Shown one piece after another: positions 17,412-25,590 of a stretch of 64,000 nucleotides of DNA. How positions within the stretch are numbered: the first letter of the stretch is position 1; each line of letters opens with the position of its first letter. The translations under genes and the position numbers were made by a program. Where the stretch lies: positions 558,001-622,000 of the forward strand of contig NZ_CAJHOE010000001.1 of NCBI RefSeq assembly GCF_905120475.1. Reading direction: 5' to 3'. Source of the stretch: Campylobacter suis (GTDB lineage: Bacteria > Campylobacterota > Campylobacteria > Campylobacterales > Campylobacteraceae). The notes below the pieces were generated by a model. It was not told the DNA's origin. It did not search any database and saw only the letters and a program-made list of their open reading frames with translations.

Positions 17412-17947
17412 TTTATTCCCTCCTCGATACCTTTCGTAAGTCGCTCAACAGAGGCTGCTTGTTTGCAAGTAGGGCAGATATGCAAGTACTCTTTTGCTTC
17501 ATCTATCCTGCCTGGTAATAAATTTGCAGTCTCTAACTTTTGCATAGCGTAGTTTATAAGTCTTTTTGGTGTAAAAGGCTTACCGCAACATGAGCATTTT
17601 TCTACCTCTAGCTCGCCCCTTTGTATCAATGCGCTTTTATCAAATTTCACCGCAAGCTCAAAGCTATCACTAAGTCTAACAGCACCTGTCGGGCAGACCT
17701 CATCGCAACGACCGCAAAATATACATCTTGCGCAGTCAAACTGCCATACAAGCTTGCTTTGCTCTTCGTTCATCTTTAGCTCTATCGCGTTGCTAGGGCA
17801 AGCTACACCGCAAGCTGCACAACCTATGCAAAGGTCGTATGTGTAGTGTGGCTGACCGCGAAAATTGTCATGAACTTTATACGGCTCAAACGGATAGGCG
17901 TATGTCGCCTTTCCGTATTTTTCAGTGATGTCAAATAACTTCATCAT
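17408..17947 (-). CDS. hyfH: Hydrogenase-4 ferredoxin subunit, NuoI-like
   Basis: The 179-residue protein has two [4Fe-4S] motifs: CIGCAACGVACP (near residue 41) and CARCIFCGRCDEVCP (near 72). After them come CSCCGKPF and CPTC, a possible zinc- or rubredoxin-like site also found in HycF/HyfH. It passes electrons between the formate-side ferredoxin HyfA and HyfI. The start overlaps the hyfG stop. Confidence 0.88.
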   Translation of the reverse strand: MMKLFDITEKYGKATYAYPFEPYKVHDNFRGQPHYTYDLCIGCAACGVACPSNAIELKMNEEQSKLVWQFDCARCIFCGRCDEVCPTGAVRLSDSFELAVKFDKSALIQRGELEVEKCSCCGKPFTPKRLINYAMQKLETANLLPGRIDEAKEYLHICPTCKQAASVERLTKGIEEGIK

Positions 17948-19680
17948 CTTAAATCCTTTCTAGAAAGCCCGCCATTTTGACAGATCTTTTTAAGGTCTTT
18001 TTCGGTTAAAATTTTATTTTTTCCGCTTCTAACATCAACTAAGGTCACACGCTCCGTGCAAGAGTAGCATGGGTCTAGCGAGCAGACGATAAGTGCTGCG
18101 TCTGAGATGTTGTTGCCTCTAAACTGATATCTTAAAGATGGCCAGTTGTTATATGTAGCGGCTCTACATCTCCATCTATAAACCTTTTGAGCACTTCCTT
18201 GCATGATCCAATGCACGTTTTCGCCCCTTGGAGCCTCATCGTGTCCAAGAGCAAAATTCTCAGGGCTTATCATCGTTTTAGGATCGATTGAGATAGGCGT
18301 TTGAGGCATGAGCTCTAGGCACTGGCGGATGATATGTATAGAGCTTTTTAGCTCTTTATACCTTACCATCTCACGACTAAATACATCTCCACCATGCTCT
18401 ACCGCTACTTCAAACTCGATTTGTTTAAAGAAGTCATAAGGATGATCATAGCGGTTATCTCGCTTAAAGCCAGAACCACGCATATTTGGACCAACTGGGC
18501 TAAAGTCACGCGCTACTTGCTTATCAAGCACGCCAACGCCTTTCCAGCGTCCTATTTGGCGTTTATCCTCCATAACCGCATCCCAAATTTCATTTATCTG
18601 AACTTCAAGGTTGTTTATGATGGCTATGGCTTGTTTTATCTCGTTATTTGTCATATCTCTGCGTAAGCCGCCCATGATGACATTGCCATAAGTCTTTCTA
18701 CCGCCAGTAACTAGCTGAGCTAGCTCCATTGAGTACTCGCGAACCCTGAAAATATGCATAAATGCGTTGTAGTTACCTGTAACCTCGCACGCTAGACCGA
18801 TGTTTAGCAAGTGTGAGTGTAGGCGCTCTATCTCAAGGCATATAACCCTAATAGCTTGCGCTCTTAGTGGGATTTCAAGCCTTATAGCTTTTTCAGCAGC
18901 CTCGATACAAGCAATGGCATGAGCGTATCCGCAAATTCCACAAACCCTCTCAGCCAAATAGCCCATTTGATCGTAGTTCATGCGGTTTTCAGCTAGTTTT
19001 TCCATACCGCGGTGCTGATAAAATAGCCTATAATCAGCGTCAATTATCTCATCGCCATCGCAAAATAGCCTAAAATGACCCGGCTCATCACTTGTTACGT
19101 GAAGCGGTCCAAGTGGCACATCTACAACAGCATCGCCCCTTGGAAACAAAAACTCAGCCTCAGGCTCATCTTGATGTGCTACTGGATCAGGTCTGTAGCG
19201 ATAGTCCATCGCATCTTTTCTTAAAGGATGAAGTCCATCAGGCCAATCATCTGAAAGAACTAACCTGCGCTTATCAGGCAAGCCCTCAGCTATCAAGCCA
19301 AACATATCAAAAGCTTCTCTTTCATACCAAACACAAGCTGGCACAAGTGGTGTGACAGATGGGAAGGTCGGATCTGCGGCTGGGATGAGTGTTTTAACTG
19401 TTATAAAGCACTTATCCTCAGGAGCGAAGTCATCAGCCTCGCTCATCTTGCTTCCCTCCATAGATATGGCATAATAAAGAGCAAAGCAGCCATTTATACT
19501 ACGCTCATCATTTGGTATCATCGTGCTTAAAAAACCACCGATGTCGTAGTATAAGGTTTTAACCGCTAGTGGCAAATCATTTCTATCAACCAAAACGGTT
19601 ATCTGATCGTCCGCCTGGCGGGTAGTTTCTAAAATTCTAACTTTGCTACTCAAAGTTTGTACAAATTTATCGCCACGCAT
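17944..19680 (-). CDS. hyfG: Hydrogenase-4 large subunit (NuoC-NuoD fusion), NiFe catalytic
   Basis: In this 578-residue protein, residues 1-190 resemble NuoC (ERSINGCFALYYAIS, then VWYEREAFDMFGL), and the rest NuoD. Nickel-iron ligands are present: ERVCGICGYAHA near residue 245 and DPCYSCTER near the C-terminus. A 30-residue tail after DPCYSCTER fits processing by HycI. This is the proton-reducing/H2-oxidising site of the membrane formate hydrogenlyase complex. It is two bases from hyfF and overlaps hyfH. Confidence 0.92.
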   Translation of the reverse strand: MRGDKFVQTLSSKVRILETTRQADDQITVLVDRNDLPLAVKTLYYDIGGFLSTMIPNDERSINGCFALYYAISMEGSKMSEADDFAPEDKCFITVKTLIPAADPTFPSVTPLVPACVWYEREAFDMFGLIAEGLPDKRRLVLSDDWPDGLHPLRKDAMDYRYRPDPVAHQDEPEAEFLFPRGDAVVDVPLGPLHVTSDEPGHFRLFCDGDEIIDADYRLFYQHRGMEKLAENRMNYDQMGYLAERVCGICGYAHAIACIEAAEKAIRLEIPLRAQAIRVICLEIERLHSHLLNIGLACEVTGNYNAFMHIFRVREYSMELAQLVTGGRKTYGNVIMGGLRRDMTNNEIKQAIAIINNLEVQINEIWDAVMEDKRQIGRWKGVGVLDKQVARDFSPVGPNMRGSGFKRDNRYDHPYDFFKQIEFEVAVEHGGDVFSREMVRYKELKSSIHIIRQCLELMPQTPISIDPKTMISPENFALGHDEAPRGENVHWIMQGSAQKVYRWRCRAATYNNWPSLRYQFRGNNISDAALIVCSLDPCYSCTERVTLVDVRSGKNKILTEKDLKKICQNGGLSRKDLR

Positions 19681-19681
19681 A

Positions 19682-21157
19682 TTAAGCTCCCATTATTATT
19701 TTTACGCTATTTTCAACGAGTGTGTAAAAGCTATCTACATGCCAAACACCAAAGATGATGATAAGCAAGCAAAGAGCGATGAGCGGAAGGTTTTCTGTTA
19801 GGCTCATCTCTTTTTTATGTACCACTTCACCTTTGACCTCGCCAAAGCTAGCCATGTTAAAGTGTGCAAAGTCAGCGACAAAGATGATAACCAAAGCTAC
19901 CGCAAAAAGCGTAACGGCAATGTATTGTCCGCTCATTATCGCACCTTTAAAGACCAAAAACTCACTTACAAATATCGCAAACGCTGGCACACCGACAAGC
20001 GAGCAAACCGCTGCACCAAATAGCACCGTAGTAATAGGAGCTATCTTTATCATACCGCCCATCTTACTCATATCTTTGTGTCCGTAAATTCTAGCTATGT
20101 TGCCAGTAGAGCAAAATGCTAAAGCTTTTGTAAAGCTGTGAGCTAAGCAGTGAAATACAGCTGCAAATATACCAAGCTCTCCGCCTATACCAAGAGCAAA
20201 AGCGATAACACCCATATGCACGATAGAGTGGTATGCAAACATCCTTTTCACATCGTGCTGACGGATAAGGAAAAACGCACCTACAAACAAAGTGATAGTA
20301 CCAGATACTAGCATGATCTCTTGAACGAACTCAAAGCCTACCGCGCCAGCTGTTACAGCGTAGTAGCGTAAAAGACCAAGCATCGCACATTTTAAAAGCA
20401 CACCAGAAAGTAAAGCTGATATAGGTGCTGGACCTTGTGCGTGTACATCTGGTAGCCAAGTGTGAGTTGGTGCAAGACCAGCTTTTGTACCAAAGCCAAT
20501 TAAAGCAAAGACAAAGATAAGCTTTGCGGCATTGTCATTTAGTGTGGCTGTATTTGCCATTATGCTAGTCCAAAGCATAGCCTCTTCGCCGTTGCCAGTA
20601 TTTGCAAAAGTCGCTGAGTAAAGTAGTACTGTAGCATATAGTGCAAATGCAAGACCGATAGAGCATAAGACTATGTATTTATAGCCACTCTCTGTTGATT
20701 TTTTGTCTTTTAAGATAGCGACTAAGAAGACAGATGCAAGTGTCGTAGCCTCTATCGCAGCCCACATAAACGCGACATTGTTGCAAATCACACTAAGTGT
20801 CATCGTAAAGATAAAAACATGGCTTAGTGCGTAGTATTTTTTAAGGTCGCATAAATTTATATGTCCGCCTTCAAGCTCCCATTTCATATAGGTAGTGGCG
20901 TATAAATTTACCAAAAAGCCAGTAACAGCAATGAGAACTAAAAATACACAGCCAAGACTATCAAGGAACAAAAACTCATCAAAGCTAAAAAATGTTCCGC
21001 CTTGTAGCACTTTGCATACATTAAACAAAAGTGCTGCTGATGTTACTCCTGAGACTGCAACATGTAGCAGACTCATGGTTGAGTAATTCTTTGGCGCTAG
21101 CATTAAAAGCAGGGCACCAAGTAATGGTAAGATTAAGATTAAAGCTAAACTGTCCAT
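19682..21157 (-). CDS. hyfF: Hydrogenase-4 membrane antiporter-like subunit, NuoN/M-like
   Basis: The 491-residue protein has about 13-14 spans. It contains the antiporter-family core: GFGTKAGLAPTHTWLPDVHAQGPAPISALLSG with Lys and His ion-path residues, and FAYHSIVHMGVIAFALG. It is one of two antiporter-like subunits here (with HyfB) that could couple hydrogen chemistry to ion translocation. It follows hyfE by two bases. Confidence 0.88.
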   Translation of the reverse strand: MDSLALILILPLLGALLLMLAPKNYSTMSLLHVAVSGVTSAALLFNVCKVLQGGTFFSFDEFLFLDSLGCVFLVLIAVTGFLVNLYATTYMKWELEGGHINLCDLKKYYALSHVFIFTMTLSVICNNVAFMWAAIEATTLASVFLVAILKDKKSTESGYKYIVLCSIGLAFALYATVLLYSATFANTGNGEEAMLWTSIMANTATLNDNAAKLIFVFALIGFGTKAGLAPTHTWLPDVHAQGPAPISALLSGVLLKCAMLGLLRYYAVTAGAVGFEFVQEIMLVSGTITLFVGAFFLIRQHDVKRMFAYHSIVHMGVIAFALGIGGELGIFAAVFHCLAHSFTKALAFCSTGNIARIYGHKDMSKMGGMIKIAPITTVLFGAAVCSLVGVPAFAIFVSEFLVFKGAIMSGQYIAVTLFAVALVIIFVADFAHFNMASFGEVKGEVVHKKEMSLTENLPLIALCLLIIIFGVWHVDSFYTLVENSVKIIMGA

Positions 21158-21159
21158 CT

Positions 21160-21798
21160 TTAACCCCTTAAATTCGTAGCTTTTGAAGTATCCAAGCTAC
21201 CATAAGCTTTGTAAAATCTCACAGCCAAAACACTCATAATAATAACCGCAAATATCGCATCGGTTAAAATTCCAAGCTCAACAAGCTCGTGTGAGTTGTA
21301 TGCCATAAGTGCTAGACTTAGGTGGATACCATTTTCAAAAAGGCAGTATGCTAAGATTTGCTTGATAAAAGAATTTCTAAGCATAAAGCCAAAGACCCCC
21401 ATCATAAAGATCGTAGCCGCGGCGATTAGTAAAATTTGCTCTTTTATAAGAGAAAACTCTAAAAATATCGGATGTATGCTCATCGCGATCGCTAGGCTAA
21501 ATCCCATAGCAATAACCGGACTTACGAAAAATCCGCCAACAGGCTCATCTTCACTAACCACATTTAGCTTTTTAATAAGCATAAACAATATAGCTGGCAC
21601 AAAGATAATCTTTGTAACAAATGCTACCATAGCCCAAGTGCTTAGCTGCTCCGCATTAAACGCTGATGAAAGCATCATAAACACACTTACTAAAAGCAGG
21701 GTTTGTACTGCATAGCAAGCCACCGATAGCTTTAAATTTCTAAGACCAAATACCGCAAGAGATGTAATCATCATACATATTGCTAAAACATCAAACAT
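21160..21798 (-). CDS. hyfE: Hydrogenase-4 component E, NuoK-like
   Basis: The membrane protein has about 212 residues. The likely start is ATG 21798 (MFDVLAICMM); an upstream ATG at 21816 in frame would overlap hyfC by 17 bases. There are about seven spans, with internal acidic residues in the LFENGIHLSLALM segment typical of NuoK/HyfE Glu residues. It follows hyfC directly: the hyfD gene of E. coli hyfABCDEF is not present between them. Confidence 0.85.
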   Translation of the reverse strand: MFDVLAICMMITSLAVFGLRNLKLSVACYAVQTLLLVSVFMMLSSAFNAEQLSTWAMVAFVTKIIFVPAILFMLIKKLNVVSEDEPVGGFFVSPVIAMGFSLAIAMSIHPIFLEFSLIKEQILLIAAATIFMMGVFGFMLRNSFIKQILAYCLFENGIHLSLALMAYNSHELVELGILTDAIFAVIIMSVLAVRFYKAYGSLDTSKATNLRG

Positions 21799-21799
21799 C

Positions 21800-22720
21800 T
21801 CACACCCCCACCACATAAAGTGTCAAAGCTATAAATGATATAGCCAAGGCATAAACTGCGTTTTTGCGAAGGCTAGATGTCATTTGAAAGCGTGGTCCAA
21901 AGTTATCTATAAACACAGCAGCTACATAAAATACGCCAGTTTTTAGAACAAAGACCAAAAGAGCTAAGAAAGGATTTGCAAAATTCCAAGGCTCAAATAT
22001 AGTAAGGAAAAGTCCTATCATAGCAAATTGTTTTAATATAAGTGAAGCTTGAACCAAGCCCAAATCACTTCCCGCATACTCGCCAAGCAAGCCCTCTTGA
22101 AGCTCTTGCTCTGCTTCTGCTAAGTCAAATGGCTTTCTACCAGTCTCAACATACATACACCATAAAAACGCTATCGAAGCCACAGCAAAGCTAGGTATAA
22201 AGTATCCTATCTCGCCACTTTGAACTTTTTGCTGAATTTCAACTAAATTTGAAGTACCAGCTGCAAGCATAACTACGATTAAGCACATTATCATAATAGG
22301 CTCTACATAAACAGCCAACATCTGCTCTCTGCCGCCACCAGTTGCTGCAAATGGGTTACCACTATCCATAGATGCCGCACCAAAGACAAATCTAAGCAAA
22401 GCACCAAGATATAAGATAACAAATATATCAGCATACGCGCCAAAACCTGTGTTTTGGTTGTATGTTATAGGTATAGCAGCTAGGATAGCAGCTGAGGTAG
22501 CAAACAAGAAAAACGGAGCATATCTAAACACCCAGTGCGAGCACGCAGGAACTGTTCTACCACGCTTAAAAAGCTTTGCTATATCGCGATATGTTTGGAA
22601 AAAATCGCTTCCTTGTTTTGATTGAAGTTTGGCTCTTAGTTTTCTAGCCATACCATCAAATAAAGGAGCGACTAAAACGATAACGACGACTTGAAAAATC
22701 ATTAAAAGTATAGTTTGCAT
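21800..22720 (-). CDS. hyfC: Hydrogenase-4 membrane subunit, NuoH-like
   Basis: The 306-residue protein has about eight spans. It has the NuoH/HycD loop ETGRKPFDLAEAEQELQEGLLGEY (here near residues 195-220, Arg and acidic residues retained) and the N-terminal LRAKLQSKQGSDFFQTYRD-like region. It forms the membrane anchor contacting the hydrophilic arm. It is 10 bases from hyfB. Confidence 0.9.
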   Translation of the reverse strand: MQTILLMIFQVVVIVLVAPLFDGMARKLRAKLQSKQGSDFFQTYRDIAKLFKRGRTVPACSHWVFRYAPFFLFATSAAILAAIPITYNQNTGFGAYADIFVILYLGALLRFVFGAASMDSGNPFAATGGGREQMLAVYVEPIMIMCLIVVMLAAGTSNLVEIQQKVQSGEIGYFIPSFAVASIAFLWCMYVETGRKPFDLAEAEQELQEGLLGEYAGSDLGLVQASLILKQFAMIGLFLTIFEPWNFANPFLALLVFVLKTGVFYVAAVFIDNFGPRFQMTSSLRKNAVYALAISFIALTLYVVGV

Positions 22721-22730
22721 TTTTCACTCC

Positions 22731-24695
22731 TTATATCAAAAAGTAGCTAATCGCAAGCACAGCACAAAGATACAATACAATGTAAAGTGCATAGACATTT
22801 GTATAGCCACTTTGGAAAATTCCAGCCTTATCGGCAAATTTTGTACACCATTTAATGACTGGCTCATAAAACATACCCCACCATATATCTTTTGGATGGT
22901 TGTGATACTCAACAGGACTAAAGTAGTCTTTTGCGACAACTTTTCTCTCACCTTTAAATAGCCAGTTCATAATGCGTCTTAAATCGCCTGTAAAAGGTCC
23001 GCCAGTCATTTGCATACGAGAGCTGTATTTAAAGCCACAAGCCCAAGGATCAGTCTCGCGTGGTGCTGTGCGGTTTGCTTTCATAAAGACTAAGATAGCA
23101 AAAGGAAGTATCATAGTTGAACACAAAATGATAGCTATAAGCGGAGTTGATACTATACTACCGATAGGCGAAGTAAGGGTTAATCCCACGCTTGCTTGAT
23201 AGCTTGTAGCTTGTATCGAGCTAACAGCTGTCATTATATACTCAACGACAAAATTTGCACCCACACCAAAGCCAACACAGCCTATCATAAGTATAACCAT
23301 GCCTATAACCATACCTATCGGGCTCTCTTTTGCATTTTCCCAAATTTTTTGATCTCTTGGAGTGCCTGCAAAGATAACTGCATAAAGCTTTAAGTGCATA
23401 CCGACCAAAACGCCAGTTAGCGCAAGTGCTACAACTGAAAGTGTAAATGCGTATCTTACAAATACCCCCTCACTCATCGCACCTTGAAGCATACCTTGAT
23501 AAGTAAACCACTCAGAAACAAAGCCATTTACCGGAGGAAGTGCAGCGATACCCATGATACCTATAAACATACCAACTGATGTCCATGGCATCTTTTTAGC
23601 AAGACCGCCTAAAACATCCATATCTCTTGTGTGTGTAGCGTGAAGGACTGAGCCAGCACAAAGGAAAAGCAAACCTTTAAATATAGCGTGATTTACCACG
23701 TGATAGCAACCTGCTAAAAAGCCGATAGCTGCAAGTGTGTTATTACCCGCTGCAAGTCCATAAATTCCAGTTCCTAAGCCAAGTAAGATAATGCCTATGT
23801 TCTCAACTGAGTGATAAGCAAGAAGTGCTTTATAGTCATGCTGACAAAGTGCGTATAAAACGCCAAATAGTGAGCTTGCTGCACCAAGGATTAAGACTGT
23901 TAGCCCAAAGTAAATGCTTAATGGCAAGAATAGAGTAAATTTTACAAGGGTAAAAAGTGCTACTTTTATCATAACGCCACTCATTAAAGCCGATACATTT
24001 GATGGAGCAGCAGGGTGTGCCATCGGTAGCCAAACATGAAAAGGCCACATACCAGCTTTTGAACCAAAGCCAACTAGGAAAAGTATAAATACAATAACTG
24101 ATGCCATCATAGGCATTTTAACGCCAGCCCACGCACTAAACTCAGAGCTTCCTGCGTAGTAAGCGATGATTAAAAGACCACATGTTATACAAAAAGCACC
24201 GATTTGTGCGATACCAAGATATACCATGACCGCTTTTAGCGTGCCTTTGCCATCATTTACTAGGATTAGGAATGATGAGATTAAAGTCATTAGCTCCCAA
24301 AGTACGATAAAGCAAAATACATTATTCGCACTTATAACAAGTAGCATTGATAAGATGAAGAAGTTAAACAAACAAGCAAAAACGCCAACACTTGCTTTTT
24401 TGATATACTCTTCAGCATAGCTCATACCATACACACTACTTGCAAATCCTATAAACACCACGACAAAACTAAAAAAGTTTCCAAGTGGATTTAGTGCAAA
24501 AGTAGGTGAGTAAAGGAAATTTCCGCCCAAGGCAAAGCTATCGCTCACGCCCATATTTGCCACAAAGTAGCACATCGCGTAAAAACAGCTCACAGCAGAC
24601 AGACCAAATCCAACTTTTACAGCAGTTTGTTGTGCATTGTAAAGAAAAATGCTAATTATACCGCTTAGTAAAAATAGAGAATACACAGTTATCAT
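22731..24695 (-). CDS. hyfB: Hydrogenase-4 component B, NuoL/HycC-like
   Basis: The 654-residue protein has about 16 spans. It contains the antiporter-type motif FGSKAGMWPFHVWLPMAHPAAPSNVSALMSG, then LLAYHSVENIGIILLGLG, PPVNGFVSEW, and a C-terminal soluble-looking region (RETDPWACGFKYSSRMQ) typical of HycC/HyfB. It overlaps hyfA by four bases. Together with HyfF it gives two rather than three antiporter-like subunits. Confidence 0.9.
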   Translation of the reverse strand: MITVYSLFLLSGIISIFLYNAQQTAVKVGFGLSAVSCFYAMCYFVANMGVSDSFALGGNFLYSPTFALNPLGNFFSFVVVFIGFASSVYGMSYAEEYIKKASVGVFACLFNFFILSMLLVISANNVFCFIVLWELMTLISSFLILVNDGKGTLKAVMVYLGIAQIGAFCITCGLLIIAYYAGSSEFSAWAGVKMPMMASVIVFILFLVGFGSKAGMWPFHVWLPMAHPAAPSNVSALMSGVMIKVALFTLVKFTLFLPLSIYFGLTVLILGAASSLFGVLYALCQHDYKALLAYHSVENIGIILLGLGTGIYGLAAGNNTLAAIGFLAGCYHVVNHAIFKGLLFLCAGSVLHATHTRDMDVLGGLAKKMPWTSVGMFIGIMGIAALPPVNGFVSEWFTYQGMLQGAMSEGVFVRYAFTLSVVALALTGVLVGMHLKLYAVIFAGTPRDQKIWENAKESPIGMVIGMVILMIGCVGFGVGANFVVEYIMTAVSSIQATSYQASVGLTLTSPIGSIVSTPLIAIILCSTMILPFAILVFMKANRTAPRETDPWACGFKYSSRMQMTGGPFTGDLRRIMNWLFKGERKVVAKDYFSPVEYHNHPKDIWWGMFYEPVIKWCTKFADKAGIFQSGYTNVYALYIVLYLCAVLAISYFLI

Positions 24696-25372
24696 AGTGC
24701 GCCTCCTAAATTTTGGCTAGACTTTGCCATCTCATTAGGGGTGGCACTAAGCTCGTTTATCACGATACCTTCTGGCTGGCTCTCTTTTGTGCTTGGAGCA
24801 CAGATGACATTTTTGCCAGCTAAAATTTTATCCACAAAGCTTTCAGCCGCCTCACTATCTATCTTTCTGCCTAGTTTGTGGTTATGACTTACTGGATCTA
24901 CCATTATAATGGCTGAGGTAGGGCACACTTCAACACAGGCTGGACCGTTCTCACGACCGTTACATATATCGCATTTTATAGCGATATTTTTTGCACCTGA
25001 CTGACTTTCTATCTCAAGATAGTACTTTGGCTCAGTCGCGTAGTTTATAGAAGGCATTAGCTCAGCATTTGAGCTTATAGCACCATAAGGACATGCGATA
25101 GTACAGAGTTTGCAACCGATACAAATTTCTTCATGCAGCTCTATGCAACTTTCGTTAAAACGCAATGCACCAGTAGGGCATACGTTCGCACAAGGACCAT
25201 CATCGCATTGACGACACTGAGTCGGCATAACGCCATAAGCTTGGCGAAGGACTGTTAGGCGTGATTTTGAGAGTTTGCCACGCTCGTAAGCACTCTTAAA
25301 ACATGACGCCATACAGGTAGCACAGCCGATGCATCGTTTGTAATCTGCGATCACAAATTTATGCTGTTTCAT
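24692..25372 (-). CDS. hyfA: Hydrogenase-4 electron-transfer 4Fe-4S protein
   Basis: The 226-residue ferredoxin starts at ATG 25372 with AAAGGAG upstream. Four cluster motifs are seen: CIGCATCMASC (near 16), CRQCDDGPCANVCP (near 57), CIGCKLCTIACP (near 85) and CDICNGRENGPACVEVCP (near 132). This is the HycB/HydN/HyfA pattern for shuttling electrons from formate dehydrogenase to the hydrogenase arm. It is the first gene of a single long minus-strand operon ending at focA. A 60-residue low-motif tail is of unknown role. Confidence 0.88.
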   Translation of the reverse strand: MKQHKFVIADYKRCIGCATCMASCFKSAYERGKLSKSRLTVLRQAYGVMPTQCRQCDDGPCANVCPTGALRFNESCIELHEEICIGCKLCTIACPYGAISSNAELMPSINYATEPKYYLEIESQSGAKNIAIKCDICNGRENGPACVEVCPTSAIIMVDPVSHNHKLGRKIDSEAAESFVDKILAGKNVICAPSTKESQPEGIVINELSATPNEMAKSSQNLGGAL

Positions 25373-25491
25373 AAATTCTCCTTTCTATTGTGATTTTAGA
25401 TTTTGCTATATTTAAAGTAATACTTAAAAATAAACTTTAAAATACTAATTTAAATCTTGGTGTAATTTTATTATTTTTGACGATAAATTTA

Positions 25492-25507
25492 TGTCATCTA
25501 TCTGACA
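25492..25507. promoter_or_regulatory. Operator-like dyad TGTCA-N6-TGACA in hyfA/hypF divergent region
   Basis: TGTCA (25492-25496), six bases, TGACA (25503-25507): a 16-bp site with the geometry of Crp/Fnr-family operators (compare TGTGA-N6-TCACA). A further half TGACG lies at 25478-25482. The Crp/Fnr gene at 14167 is a possible binder. The rest of 25373-25590 is AT-rich. Confidence 0.45.
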
Positions 25508-25578
25508 AAAATAAATTTTTTTATTAATAAATTTTAATTATTTTATTTTAAGATAAACAAACTCTTATTTAAAATTTG

Positions 25579-25584
25579 TATAAT
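25579..25584 (+). promoter_or_regulatory. -10 box of hypF, suggesting a leaderless transcript
   Basis: TATAAT ends six bases before ATG 25591, placing the expected transcript start at or within a base of the start codon. No AAGGA-type ribosome site is present. Confidence 0.5.
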
Positions 25585-25590
25585 ATCGCT

